Shown piece by piece: positions 1 through 7,070 of a stretch of 33,031 nucleotides of DNA. A program made the position numbers and the translations under genes. The stretch is from Oscillospiraceae bacterium (GTDB taxonomy: Bacteria; Bacillota; Clostridia; Oscillospirales; Oscillospiraceae): NCBI GenBank assembly GCA_017439805.1, contig JAFSIK010000078.1, positions 1-33,031 of the forward strand. The letters run 5' to 3'. Under the pieces are notes generated by a model. It worked only from the letters and a program-made list of their open reading frames with translations. It had not been told where the DNA came from and did not search any database. The number at the start of each line of letters is the position of its first letter. The first letter of the stretch is position 1.

Positions 1-28
1 ATACCGCAAAAAGTCATCAAAACAAAGG

Positions 29-64
29 AAAAAGCACCGAAATCTCACGATTTCAGTGCTTTTT

Positions 65-65
<1 letters not shown>
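29..65. terminator. Rho-independent terminator downstream of tRNA-Ala
   Basis: An inverted repeat pairs GCAC (34-37) with GTGC (56-59) and GAAATC (39-44) with GATTTC (49-54), with one C/A mismatch and a TCAC loop. A-tracts on the left and T-tracts on the right make it readable as a terminator on either strand. It sits directly after the 3' end of the minus-strand tRNA, so ending that transcript is its obvious job. It could also stop plus-strand transcription entering from the left edge. Confidence 0.85.
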
Positions 66-140
<75 letters not shown>

Positions 141-148
141 ACAGGATG

Positions 149-164
149 TGTTGCTCTCGCAACA
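149..164 (-). other. Hairpin with GNRA loop in the tRNA-Ala leader
   Basis: On the minus strand TGTTGC - GAGA - GCAACA forms a perfect 6-bp stem closed by a GAGA (GNRA-class) tetraloop. From the promoter position it should lie at or within a few bases of the 5' end of the pre-tRNA, 8 nt upstream of the mature tRNA. The function is unknown; a 5' stabiliser or an RNase P leader element are possibilities. Confidence 0.5.
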
Positions 165-172
165 GCTTTAAC

Positions 173-201
173 AGAATAACACAGCTTTTTTAATTTGTAA
201 A
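173..201 (-). promoter_or_regulatory. Promoter of the tRNA-Ala gene
   Basis: On the minus strand TTTACA (201-196) is followed after exactly 17 nt by TATTCT (178-173). Transcription would begin near 166, giving a leader of about 25 nt before the mature tRNA. The spacing and location support it; each hexamer departs slightly from consensus. Confidence 0.6.
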
Positions 202-297
202 GAGGTTTTTTAATTTTTTTGAAAAATTATTTTGAGGCAGAGGAAGGAGGGCGGAGGGAAAACAATATAACGAAATTACACATATATGAATTAGCGC

Positions 298-340
298 CAG
301 TTTATGAAAAAAGACATAATGTACATTAAACTGATATAAT
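298..340 (+). promoter_or_regulatory. Possible upstream promoter of the TRAP operon with nested operator-like dyads
   Basis: TATAAT at 335-340 is preceded by TG one base away (332-333), an extended -10. AAGACA at 311-316 is a weak -35 with an 18-nt spacer. The spacer contains a perfect 12-bp palindrome, TAATGTACATTA (317-328). An outer 7-bp inverted repeat, CAGTTTA (298-304) and TAAACTG (327-333), flanks it. A dimeric repressor bound here would block the promoter. No regulator gene is adjacent, so the binding protein is unknown. Confidence 0.4.
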
Positions 341-418
341 TAGAGTAAGAAACTGTGCAAAAAAACACAAAAATGAAATTTTTTTAAAAAATTATTCAAA
401 AATTGTATACATAAAGCC

Positions 419-447
419 TTGCAATATGGGTTTTTGGCGTTTATAAT
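419..447 (+). promoter_or_regulatory. Main promoter of the TRAP-TAXI operon
   Basis: TTGCAA (419-424) and TATAAT (442-447) are separated by exactly 17 nt, a near-consensus housekeeping sigma-factor promoter. Start of transcription near 454 leaves a leader of about 45 nt before the ATG at 499. Confidence 0.8.
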
Positions 448-498
448 GAATAAACACAGAATTAAAAATTCAAATTTAGAAGAAAGAGTGATTTAAAC

Positions 499-1449
499 AT
501 GAAGAAGAGACTTGCTGTTGTTCTGGCACTGGTCCTGGTTGTGGCCATGATGCTGTGCGCCTGCGGCGGTTCCGGAAAGACCGATAAGATCGATTTCGCC
601 ACCGGCGGTACCTCCGGTACTTACTACGGCTTCATCGGTTCCGTTGCCACCACCCTTAACGAAGAGAGCGGCATGGACATCACCGTTGAGTCCACCGGCG
701 CTTCCCAGGCCAACGTTCAGCTGATCCAGATCGGCGAGAACAATATGGCTATTATCCAGAACGACATTATGTCCTACGCCTATAACGGCCAGTTCATGTT
801 CGAAGGCAATGCTTTCCAGGGCATGTCCGTTGTTATGAGCTGCTATCCCGAGGACATTCAGATTGTTGCCTCCCCCAACGTTTCCTCCATCGAGGATCTG
901 GCCGGCAGGACTGTTTCCGTCGGCGCTTCCGACTCCGGCACCCGTTACAATGCCGAGCAGATTCTGGCTTCCTACGGCATCACTTTCGATGACATCAATG
1001 TTGTTTACGAGAGCTTTGCCGACAGCGTTGACTCCCTGAAGAACGGCACCATCGACGCCGCCTTCATAACCGCCGGCAGCCCCACCACCGCTGTTACCGA
1101 GCTGGCCACCAGCTATGAGTTCAACCTGCTCAGCGTAGACGACGCTCATGCTCAGGCTCTGGCTGACGAGTACGGCTTCTACACCACCGTTACCATCCCC
1201 GGCGGCACCTACTCCTGCATCGAGGAAGACGTTCAGACCGTAGCCGTTATGGCCACCATCGTCTGCTCCAACGACCTGTCCGCCGACACCGTCAAGGCTT
1301 TCCTTACCGGTATGTTTGAGCACGCCGGCGACATTTCCCATGCCAAGGCTGCATACATAAAGGGTGACACCGCCGTTTCCGGCGTTTCCATCCCCTTCCA
1401 TCCCGGCGCTGTTGAGTTCTTCGGCGATATGGGTTACGACATAGGCTAA
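499..1449 (+). CDS. TRAP transporter solute-binding lipoprotein, TAXI family
   Basis: This is the extracytoplasmic receptor of a tripartite ATP-independent periplasmic (TRAP) importer of the TAXI type. It captures the solute and passes it to the fused permease encoded two genes downstream. The N-terminus is a lipoprotein signal: a Lys/Arg start, a hydrophobic stretch 5-19, and a lipobox L19-C-A-C22, so it should be anchored outside the membrane. The family signature GGTSGTYY spans residues 36-43, and the mature domain has the usual alternating fold of about 290 residues, including GASDSGTRYNAEQIL in the middle. The 316-aa length is normal. The ATG has a purine-rich AGAAAGAG upstream. The substrate cannot be read from sequence; known TAXI systems are poorly characterised, with glutamate-like or other organic acids proposed. 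Confidence 0.93.
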   Translation: MKKRLAVVLALVLVVAMMLCACGGSGKTDKIDFATGGTSGTYYGFIGSVATTLNEESGMDITVESTGASQANVQLIQIGENNMAIIQNDIMSYAYNGQFMFEGNAFQGMSVVMSCYPEDIQIVASPNVSSIEDLAGRTVSVGASDSGTRYNAEQILASYGITFDDINVVYESFADSVDSLKNGTIDAAFITAGSPTTAVTELATSYEFNLLSVDDAHAQALADEYGFYTTVTIPGGTYSCIEEDVQTVAVMATIVCSNDLSADTVKAFLTGMFEHAGDISHAKAAYIKGDTAVSGVSIPFHPGAVEFFGDMGYDIG

Positions 1450-1467
1450 CCTTAACGCCAACTTAAC

Positions 1468-1944
1468 GTGAAATTCAAAAAAAACATAGTTTTGACCGCA
1501 GCGGTCCTCATTATCGCTGCGGTTATGACTATTCTTTCGGGTTGTTCGGCGGACAAAACACTTGTTTTGACTGACGGCGACACCGGCGAAATTTACGCAA
1601 AATATCCTGCTGCAGAGGGCGCGGAGTTCTCTGTAACATTCACCCACTCCGTCAATAAGACCGACGTCACCGAGACCTATCAGATCCGTGACGGCAAAAT
1701 TTGGCTTACCGGCTGCATCTATTACGGATTCGGCGCGGGTGTGGCCACCGAGATGGAGGAGGGGTGGGAGCTTTCCTACGGAGAGGACGGCTCCATGGTC
1801 ATCTCAGGCATCGAAATGCAGATGCATGACTTGACCTATAAGGTCGGAACCGTTTCCGACCACACATTGCGCATAGACGGGGAGGCGGTCAGCCTTCGCG
1901 ACCTGTGCGGCAGAAACAGCAGCGTGGAATTTGCGCTGCGATGA
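1468..1944 (+). CDS. DUF1850 domain lipoprotein, TRAP-TAXI accessory
   Basis: A small 158-aa DUF1850 protein lies between the receptor and the permease, an arrangement seen in many TRAP-TAXI operons. The N-terminus is a lipoprotein signal with lipobox L23-S-G-C26, so the protein is predicted to be surface-anchored. The conserved DUF1850 core is visible: FTHSVNKTDVTETYQI (about residues 53-68), followed by the YYGFGAG segment. The start is GTG, and I see no good Shine-Dalgarno sequence in the 18-nt gap after the receptor gene, so translation probably depends on ribosomes leaving that gene, with lower output than the receptor. The biochemical function of DUF1850 is unknown. Its position suggests a role in solute delivery or permease assembly, which is inference. 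Confidence 0.85.
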   Translation: MKFKKNIVLTAAVLIIAAVMTILSGCSADKTLVLTDGDTGEIYAKYPAAEGAEFSVTFTHSVNKTDVTETYQIRDGKIWLTGCIYYGFGAGVATEMEEGWELSYGEDGSMVISGIEMQMHDLTYKVGTVSDHTLRIDGEAVSLRDLCGRNSSVEFALR

Positions 1945-1959
1945 GCAAGGAGTGAAAAA

Positions 1960-4083
1960 GTGTCTCTTTTCAAGAAAAAATCCGAGGACGAAGGCACCGT
2001 TAAAACCGCCCACGTCCGTGAGGAAGAGCCAGTTCTCGAAGAGGAGAGCGAGGAGCGAATAAAAGAAGTAATGGAAAAGTACGACCGTGAATCCAACGTT
2101 CGTACCTTCTCCGGCAGACGACAGAAACTGTTCAGATGGCTTCTTATTCTGTTCTCCGTTTATTGCATCTTCCTTCTTTATTTCCCCGGCGAAACCAGAA
2201 TGGAGCGCGCCTCTTTCGTAGGTCTTCTGGTATTTTTCGTGGTACTTCTGTTCCCCCCGACGAAAAAATTCAAGCGCAAACACGACTTTATTCCCTGGTA
2301 TGATGTTGTAATCGCACTGGTGGGAGCATTCTCCTACTTCTACTTCGTTGTAAACTGGGAGCGCATTGCCAACCAGGGCCTTATGCTCAGCGCCAACCCC
2401 ATAGAGCGCACCTTACTTATCATTCTGGGTATCATAGGTATACTTATAACCTTTGAATCCTGCCGCAGGGCGGTAGGCCTGCCCATCGTCATCGTGGCGG
2501 CAGCCTTCATCATCTATGCCCTGTCCCAGAAATCCCTCCGTCTGAACGTTTATAACCTGTTCTACACTACCGAGGGTATCATCGGCACACCCATCCGCGC
2601 CTGCATCAACTATATCGTGATGTTCGTCATTTTCGGCGCTTTCCTTGAGAGGACGGGTATATCCCACTTCTTCATCGACATCGCCAACTCCATCGCCGGT
2701 GCTTCCTCCGGCGGCCCTGCCAAGGTTGCGGTTATCTCCAGCGCACTGTGCGGCATGGTTTCCGGCTCCTCCGTCGGCAACACCGTTACCACCGGCTCCA
2801 TCACCATTCCTCTGATGAAAAAGACCGGCTACGCCCCCGAGTTTGCGGGCGCGGTCGAGGCGGCGGCCTCCACCGGCGGCCAGATAATGCCCCCCATCAT
2901 GGGCGCGGCGGCTTTCCTTATGATCGATTACATCGGACTGCCCTACAAGGCTATCGCTCTTAAGGCCATTCTGCCCGCAGCCCTGTATTTCACCGGCATT
3001 TTCATCATGGTACATCTTGAGGCCAAGCGCCTGGGTCTGAAGGGTATTCCCCGTGACCAGCTGCCCAGATTTTTCCGTCTTGTGGCCCGCCGCGGCTATC
3101 TGCTGCTGCCTCTGGTAATCCTCATTTACCTGCTTATCGCCAAGACCATGGCTCTGGCAGCCATCTTTGCTTCCTGCAGCGCCGTTGTTATCGCCAACAT
3201 CGAAAAAACTCCCGTGCCTTCCGCCATTTCTCTGGCAGGCATGGCTGTCTATGTTGTCCTTGACCCCACCGGCCCGCTGAAGCTGGTTCTTTACATTGTC
3301 ATCGTTGCTGCGATGCTTGTCAGCGTTTTCAGCAAAAAGGAAGTTGTGGTCAATATCACCAAGTTCCTTGACGCCCTTGAAAACGGTGCACGCAGCGTTC
3401 TTACCGTCGGCATCGCCTGTGCCGTTGCCGGCTGCATCGCCTGTGTTGTTACCACTACCGGCATTGCTACCAAGCTGACCACCGTTGTTGCCACTCTCTC
3501 CGGAGGCCACCTGATCATCGCCATGTTCTTTACGATGATCGTCTGTATCATACTGGGCATGGGCGTGCCCACCACCGCAAACTTCGTTATAATGGCAACC
3601 ACCTGCGCGCCCATCCTCATCAATATGAATATGGACCCTGTCAGCGCATACTTCTTCGTATTCTACTTCGGTATCGTGGCAGATATCACTCCTCCCGTTG
3701 CTCTGGCCGCTTACGCCGGTGCCGCCATTGCCGGTGCCAAGCCCATGAAGACCGCTTTCAACGCCACAAAGCTTGCTATTGCGGCCTTCATCATTCCCTA
3801 TATCTTCGGCCTGAGCCCCTCTCTGCTGTTCGTTGACACCACCTTCTGGGAAGTCATTCTTATTATCATTACTTCCTTCGTCGGCCTGTTCGGCGTAGCG
3901 ATGGGTGTAAAGGGTTTCTTTAAGGTAAAACTTCCCTGGTGGCAGCGTATCATTGCCGCTGCCGGCGGCCTGTGCCTTATTAAACCCGGTATTCTTACCG
4001 ACGTTATCGGCATCGCTGCGGTAGTTCTGATTATCGTTATTCAGTTCGCCACCGAAAAACGCCAGAGAGCAAAAGCTGCCTGA
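1960..4083 (+). CDS. TRAP transporter fused permease (DctQ-DctM type)
   Basis: This 707-aa membrane protein fuses the small and large TRAP membrane subunits and imports the solute with an ion gradient. Residues 1-60 are a charged, acidic cytoplasmic extension. A few small-subunit-like helices follow (from about residue 55 to 170), and then the many-helix DctM-type domain. The DctM part shows the expected Gly/Ser-rich segment SGSSVGNTVTTGS, followed by AASTGGQIMPPIMGAAAF, and a second glycine-rich segment GMGVPTTANFVIMATT in the C-terminal half. These are the paired re-entrant regions of the family. The GTG start is supported by AAGGAG 7 nt upstream. It ends the operon 15 nt before a strong terminator. 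The length is typical of TAXI-type fused permeases. Confidence 0.95.
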   Translation: MSLFKKKSEDEGTVKTAHVREEEPVLEEESEERIKEVMEKYDRESNVRTFSGRRQKLFRWLLILFSVYCIFLLYFPGETRMERASFVGLLVFFVVLLFPPTKKFKRKHDFIPWYDVVIALVGAFSYFYFVVNWERIANQGLMLSANPIERTLLIILGIIGILITFESCRRAVGLPIVIVAAAFIIYALSQKSLRLNVYNLFYTTEGIIGTPIRACINYIVMFVIFGAFLERTGISHFFIDIANSIAGASSGGPAKVAVISSALCGMVSGSSVGNTVTTGSITIPLMKKTGYAPEFAGAVEAAASTGGQIMPPIMGAAAFLMIDYIGLPYKAIALKAILPAALYFTGIFIMVHLEAKRLGLKGIPRDQLPRFFRLVARRGYLLLPLVILIYLLIAKTMALAAIFASCSAVVIANIEKTPVPSAISLAGMAVYVVLDPTGPLKLVLYIVIVAAMLVSVFSKKEVVVNITKFLDALENGARSVLTVGIACAVAGCIACVVTTTGIATKLTTVVATLSGGHLIIAMFFTMIVCIILGMGVPTTANFVIMATTCAPILINMNMDPVSAYFFVFYFGIVADITPPVALAAYAGAAIAGAKPMKTAFNATKLAIAAFIIPYIFGLSPSLLFVDTTFWEVILIIITSFVGLFGVAMGVKGFFKVKLPWWQRIIAAAGGLCLIKPGILTDVIGIAAVVLIIVIQFATEKRQRAKAA

Positions 4084-4095
4084 AACCTTTAAATT

Positions 4096-4130
4096 AAAAA
4101 CCACTCCTTCGGGAGTGGTTTTTTGTTTTT
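4096..4130 (+). terminator. Terminator of the TRAP-TAXI operon
   Basis: The stem AACCACTCC / GGAGTGGTT (about 4099-4120) closes on a TTCG tetraloop and is followed by TTTTGTTTTT. A-residues on the 5' side extend the stem. This is a textbook intrinsic terminator directly after the permease gene. Confidence 0.95.
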
Positions 4131-4175
4131 ACATAACCGGAAAAGGGTATAATTTACTCAATCCTCGCGCCCGGG

Positions 4176-4202
4176 CGTGCAAGTTCCTGTTGCAATTGCA
4201 CG
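4176..4202 (+). promoter_or_regulatory. Operator-like inverted repeats around the hprK promoter -35
   Basis: CGTGCAA (4176-4182) and TTGCACG (4196-4202) form a perfect 7-bp inverted repeat with 13 nt between the arms. The -35 hexamer lies inside it. CCGG further out on each side extends the symmetry with a small bulge. The right arm is also part of a 10-bp palindrome TGCAATTGCA (4191-4200), and a second palindrome CGCCCGGGCG lies at 4168-4177. It does not resemble a CcpA cre site. The regulator is unknown. Confidence 0.35.
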
Positions 4203-4218
4203 GCTCCGGGAATATAAT
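4190..4218 (+). promoter_or_regulatory. Promoter of the hprK-dnaE operon
   Basis: TTGCAA (4190-4195) and TATAAT (4213-4218) are separated by exactly 17 nt. The -35 and spacing are identical to those of the TRAP operon promoter. The predicted start near 4225 leaves about 30 nt before the hprK ATG. Confidence 0.85.
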
Positions 4219-4256
4219 ATAAAGTACATAACTATGTTCAAAAGCAGGTGGAAGAT

Positions 4257-5189
4257 ATGCAGAAAAAATATTCCGTGCCTCTTTCCAGAGTCGTTGAGGA
4301 AAACAGCCTGAAAATAATCCATAAAAGCAAAAATTTCGAAAGCATAAATCTGTATTCCGAGGACGTTAACCGCCCCGGTCTGCAGCTTACAGGCTTTTAT
4401 AACTTTTTCGACCACCGCCGTCTTCAGATAATCGGCATGGTGGAAAATTCCTATCTGAACGGCCTGACTCCCTTCAAGCGCACCCAGGCTTTTGAAACCT
4501 TCTTCTGTATGCAGATACCGGCGGTGATTTACGCCCGCGATATCGAGGCCCACAAGGAATGCCTCATTATGGCGGAAAAGTATGACGTTCCCGTGCTTTC
4601 CACAAACAGTACCACCTCTGAGGCGGTCAGCCAGCTTGTTACCTACATCAAGCAGAACCTGTCCCCCCGCATTACCCGCCACGGTGTTCTGATGGAAATA
4701 TACGGCGAGGGTGTGCTTATTACCGGCGACAGCGGCGTAGGCAAAAGTGAGGCCGCCGTAGAGATAATAAAGCGCGGTCATCGACTTATTGCCGACGATG
4801 CGGTTGAAATCACCCGTACTGCGGAAAATCACCTGCTGGGCAGCTCTCCGGAGCTTATAAAGCACTATATGGAGATACGCGGCATCGGTGTGGTCGACGT
4901 GCGAAGCCTTTTCGGCACCAGTGCCGTTAAAGATGACTGCAAGATCGACATGGTCATAGATCTGGAGCCCTGGGATGACACAGCCATATACGACCGCCTT
5001 GGCGCGGAGTGGGCGACCACGGAGATTCTGAACGTAAACATACCTCATCTGACCCTGCCCGTTAAACCCGGCAGAAATATGGCGGCTATCCTTGAGGTTG
5101 CCGCAATGTGCAACAGAGAGAGAAAGATGGGCTACAACGCCGCCGCCACCTTGACGGAAAAACTTTTCAGCCATGTAGAGGGACAGTGA
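4257..5189 (+). CDS. hprK: HPr kinase/phosphorylase
   Basis: HprK phosphorylates and dephosphorylates the regulatory serine (Ser46) of HPr, the phosphocarrier that links sugar supply to carbon catabolite control in Firmicutes. The Walker A loop is G157-D-S-G-V-G-K163-S164. The HprK signature E206-I-R-G-I-G-V-V-D-V follows about 45 residues later. The 310-aa length matches the family. I start at ATG 4257 because AGGTGG lies 5 nt upstream. A GTG three codons earlier (4248) overlaps that ribosome binding site and has none of its own. It is the first gene of the operon, directly followed by a ROK sugar kinase, so two proteins that read or set sugar phosphorylation state are made together. Confidence 0.96.
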   Translation: MQKKYSVPLSRVVEENSLKIIHKSKNFESINLYSEDVNRPGLQLTGFYNFFDHRRLQIIGMVENSYLNGLTPFKRTQAFETFFCMQIPAVIYARDIEAHKECLIMAEKYDVPVLSTNSTTSEAVSQLVTYIKQNLSPRITRHGVLMEIYGEGVLITGDSGVGKSEAAVEIIKRGHRLIADDAVEITRTAENHLLGSSPELIKHYMEIRGIGVVDVRSLFGTSAVKDDCKIDMVIDLEPWDDTAIYDRLGAEWATTEILNVNIPHLTLPVKPGRNMAAILEVAAMCNRERKMGYNAAATLTEKLFSHVEGQ

Positions 5190-5194
5190 TCTGA

Positions 5195-6175
5195 ATGTAT
5201 ATCGGAGTGGACGTGGGCGGAACCAACCTTGCCGCCGCACTTATCGACGACGAATACCGCATAATTCGTAAGGCCAAAGGCCGTGTGGACGGTTCCATGA
5301 CGGGTGAAAATCTTTCCGCCGCTCTGGCGGAACTGGCTCTCGAGGCCGCAGGCGAAGACAAAAACGCCGTAAAGTACGCCGGTTTCGGCATACCCGGCGA
5401 AATAGACCGGAAAAACGGGCGCATAATATATACTCCCAACGCACCTTTCGGCGGCACGAACCTGCGTGAAGGTTTTCAAAAGCGATGGGATATTCCCGTT
5501 TACCTTGAAAACGACGCAAACTGTGCCGCTCTTGGCGAATTTTTCGCAGGCGCCGCCCGGGGATACAAGGACGTTGTGGTTCTGACTCTCGGTACCGGCG
5601 TTGGCGGCGGTATAATATCCGGCGGCAAGCTTCTTATGGGCAGCCGGGGTACCGCTGCGGAGGTGGGGCATATGGTCACCCGCTCCGGCGGCAGACAGTG
5701 CGCCTGTGGCAGAAAGGGATGCTGGGAGGCATATGCATCTGCCAGAGGCTTGAAGCAGACCGCCTCGGAGGAGATGCGCCGCAGCAAAAACAGTCTCATG
5801 TGGCAGCTGTGCCACGGTGACATTGAAAAGGTCAGCGGCAAGACGCCCTTCAACGCAATGCGCCGGGGCGACATGGCCGGAAAGAGAGTGGTGGAGGAAT
5901 ATATTCGCCACCTTTCCGAGGGCATAATAAATCTTGTAAATATCTTTCAGCCCCAGCTTGTCTGCATCGGCGGCGGCGTCAGCAACGAAGATGAGCACCT
6001 GCTCATCGACCCCGTGCGTGAGCTGGTCCGCGGCGAAAGCTACGGCGCGGCAAAGGGAAGCTGTGAGATTAAAAAATGCCTGCTGGGCAACGACGCCGGT
6101 ATAGTCGGCGCGGCAATGCTTGGCAGACAGATCAGGGAGATTGCTGATGGACAGATACTCTGCAATAATAACTGA
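5195..6175 (+). CDS. ROK family sugar kinase, probable glucokinase
   Basis: This 326-aa ROK protein probably phosphorylates glucose or a related hexose at the 6-OH using ATP. The phosphate-binding loop is D6-V-G-G-T-N11. The likely catalytic base is D107 in ENDANCAALGE. The structural zinc site of the family is complete: H159 in EVGH, and C169, C171 and C176 in CACGRKGCWE. The E-x-G-H motif is that of sugar kinases. There is no N-terminal helix-turn-helix, so this is a kinase and not a ROK repressor. It begins 5 nt after hprK and its end overlaps murB by 29 nt. Glucose is the most likely substrate, but N-acetylmannosamine, fructose or allose kinases share these motifs. Confidence 0.88.
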   Translation: MYIGVDVGGTNLAAALIDDEYRIIRKAKGRVDGSMTGENLSAALAELALEAAGEDKNAVKYAGFGIPGEIDRKNGRIIYTPNAPFGGTNLREGFQKRWDIPVYLENDANCAALGEFFAGAARGYKDVVVLTLGTGVGGGIISGGKLLMGSRGTAAEVGHMVTRSGGRQCACGRKGCWEAYASARGLKQTASEEMRRSKNSLMWQLCHGDIEKVSGKTPFNAMRRGDMAGKRVVEEYIRHLSEGIINLVNIFQPQLVCIGGGVSNEDEHLLIDPVRELVRGESYGAAKGSCEIKKCLLGNDAGIVGAAMLGRQIREIADGQILCNNN

Positions 6176-7058
6176 AATATCCAAAATGGGCGGCGCGGTC
6201 ATCTGCCGCGACGAGCCCCTCAGCCGCCATACCTCCTTTAAAATCGGCGGAAATGCGGCACTTATGATATTCCCGGAAGATCCCCAGACCCTTGCGATGG
6301 TCTGCGCGGTTTTTGCCCGGGCAGGGGAGAAACCCTTTGTTATGGGAAACGGCACCAATCTGCTCTTTCCCGATGAAGGCTTTGCCCGCCCCATCATAAA
6401 TACCTCCAAAATGCACAGCCCTGCCGAGATTCTTGAGGGGGACAAAATACGCTTCCCCGCCGGTATGAATCTGGCCACAGCCGCCACAATCGCGGCAAAA
6501 AACGCCCTTGGAGGCATGGAGTTTGCCCACGGTATTCCCGGCACCATTGGCGGCGCCATATCCATGAACGCGGGAGCCTACGGCGGCGAGATGAAGGACA
6601 TTGTTTTCGAAAGCCGCTGTGTGGACGCAAACGGTGAGATTTTCACCCTTTCCGCCCGGGAGCACGACTTTGGCTACCGCCGCAGCGCCATAAGCGAAAA
6701 GGGTTATACCGTCATAGATGCCGTCATGCATCTGACCGCCGGCAGCGCCGCCGCCATTTCGGAATGTATGGCGGAACTTGCGGCGAAGCGCCGTGAGTCC
6801 CAGCCTCTTGAATACCCCAGCGCAGGAAGCGTTTTCAAACGCCCCCAAAACGGCTACGCCGCCGCAATGATAGACCAGGCAGGACTTAAGGGACTTACCG
6901 TGGGCGGTGCGCAGGTATCGGAAAAGCACGCGGGATTTATGATAAACGTGGGCGGTGCCACCTGCAAGGACGTGGTGGAGCTTATCGACCGGGTTCGCCG
7001 GGAGGTTTACCGCCAGACCGGCACCCTGCTTGAAACCGAGGTCAAGGTCATCGTTTAA
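6147..7058 (+). CDS. murB: UDP-N-acetylenolpyruvoylglucosamine reductase
   Basis: MurB is the FAD- and NADPH-dependent enzyme that reduces UDP-GlcNAc-enolpyruvate to UDP-MurNAc, the second committed step of peptidoglycan synthesis. Visible motifs are HTSFKIGG, the FAD-binding GNGTNLLF, GIPGTIGGAISMNAGAYGGEM, the catalytic serine S228 in YPSAGSVFKRP, and the C-terminal catalytic glutamate (about E298) in LETEVKVI. It is the short, type II form common in Firmicutes, 303 aa. I choose ATG 6147, which has GGGAG 7 nt upstream; a TTG at 6120 in the same frame lacks a ribosome binding site. The gene overlaps the end of the ROK kinase gene, implying translational coupling. Confidence 0.97.
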   Translation: MDRYSAIITEISKMGGAVICRDEPLSRHTSFKIGGNAALMIFPEDPQTLAMVCAVFARAGEKPFVMGNGTNLLFPDEGFARPIINTSKMHSPAEILEGDKIRFPAGMNLATAATIAAKNALGGMEFAHGIPGTIGGAISMNAGAYGGEMKDIVFESRCVDANGEIFTLSAREHDFGYRRSAISEKGYTVIDAVMHLTAGSAAAISECMAELAAKRRESQPLEYPSAGSVFKRPQNGYAAAMIDQAGLKGLTVGGAQVSEKHAGFMINVGGATCKDVVELIDRVRREVYRQTGTLLETEVKVIV

Positions 7059-7070
7059 CAGGGAGGAAGT

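Larger units (their letters stand above)
141..498. other. Intergenic regulatory region between tRNA-Ala and the TRAP operon
   Basis: This 358-nt stretch has no gene that I can support. It carries the divergent tRNA promoter on its left and up to two promoters for the TRAP operon on its right. It is AT-rich, apart from a purine-rich G-run segment around 235-260 for which I see no clear role. Confidence 0.7.

Noticed and set aside
4148-4153. TATAAT as a second hprK promoter
   Set aside because: No acceptable -35 at 16-18 nt; the nearest candidate TTTACA is 14 nt away and lies against the previous terminator.
4248-4256. GTG start for hprK three codons upstream
   Set aside because: It overlaps the AGGTGG ribosome binding site that serves the ATG at 4257.
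6120-6146. TTG start for murB nine codons upstream
   Set aside because: No ribosome binding site; the ATG at 6147 has a well-spaced GGGAG and fits the family N-terminus.
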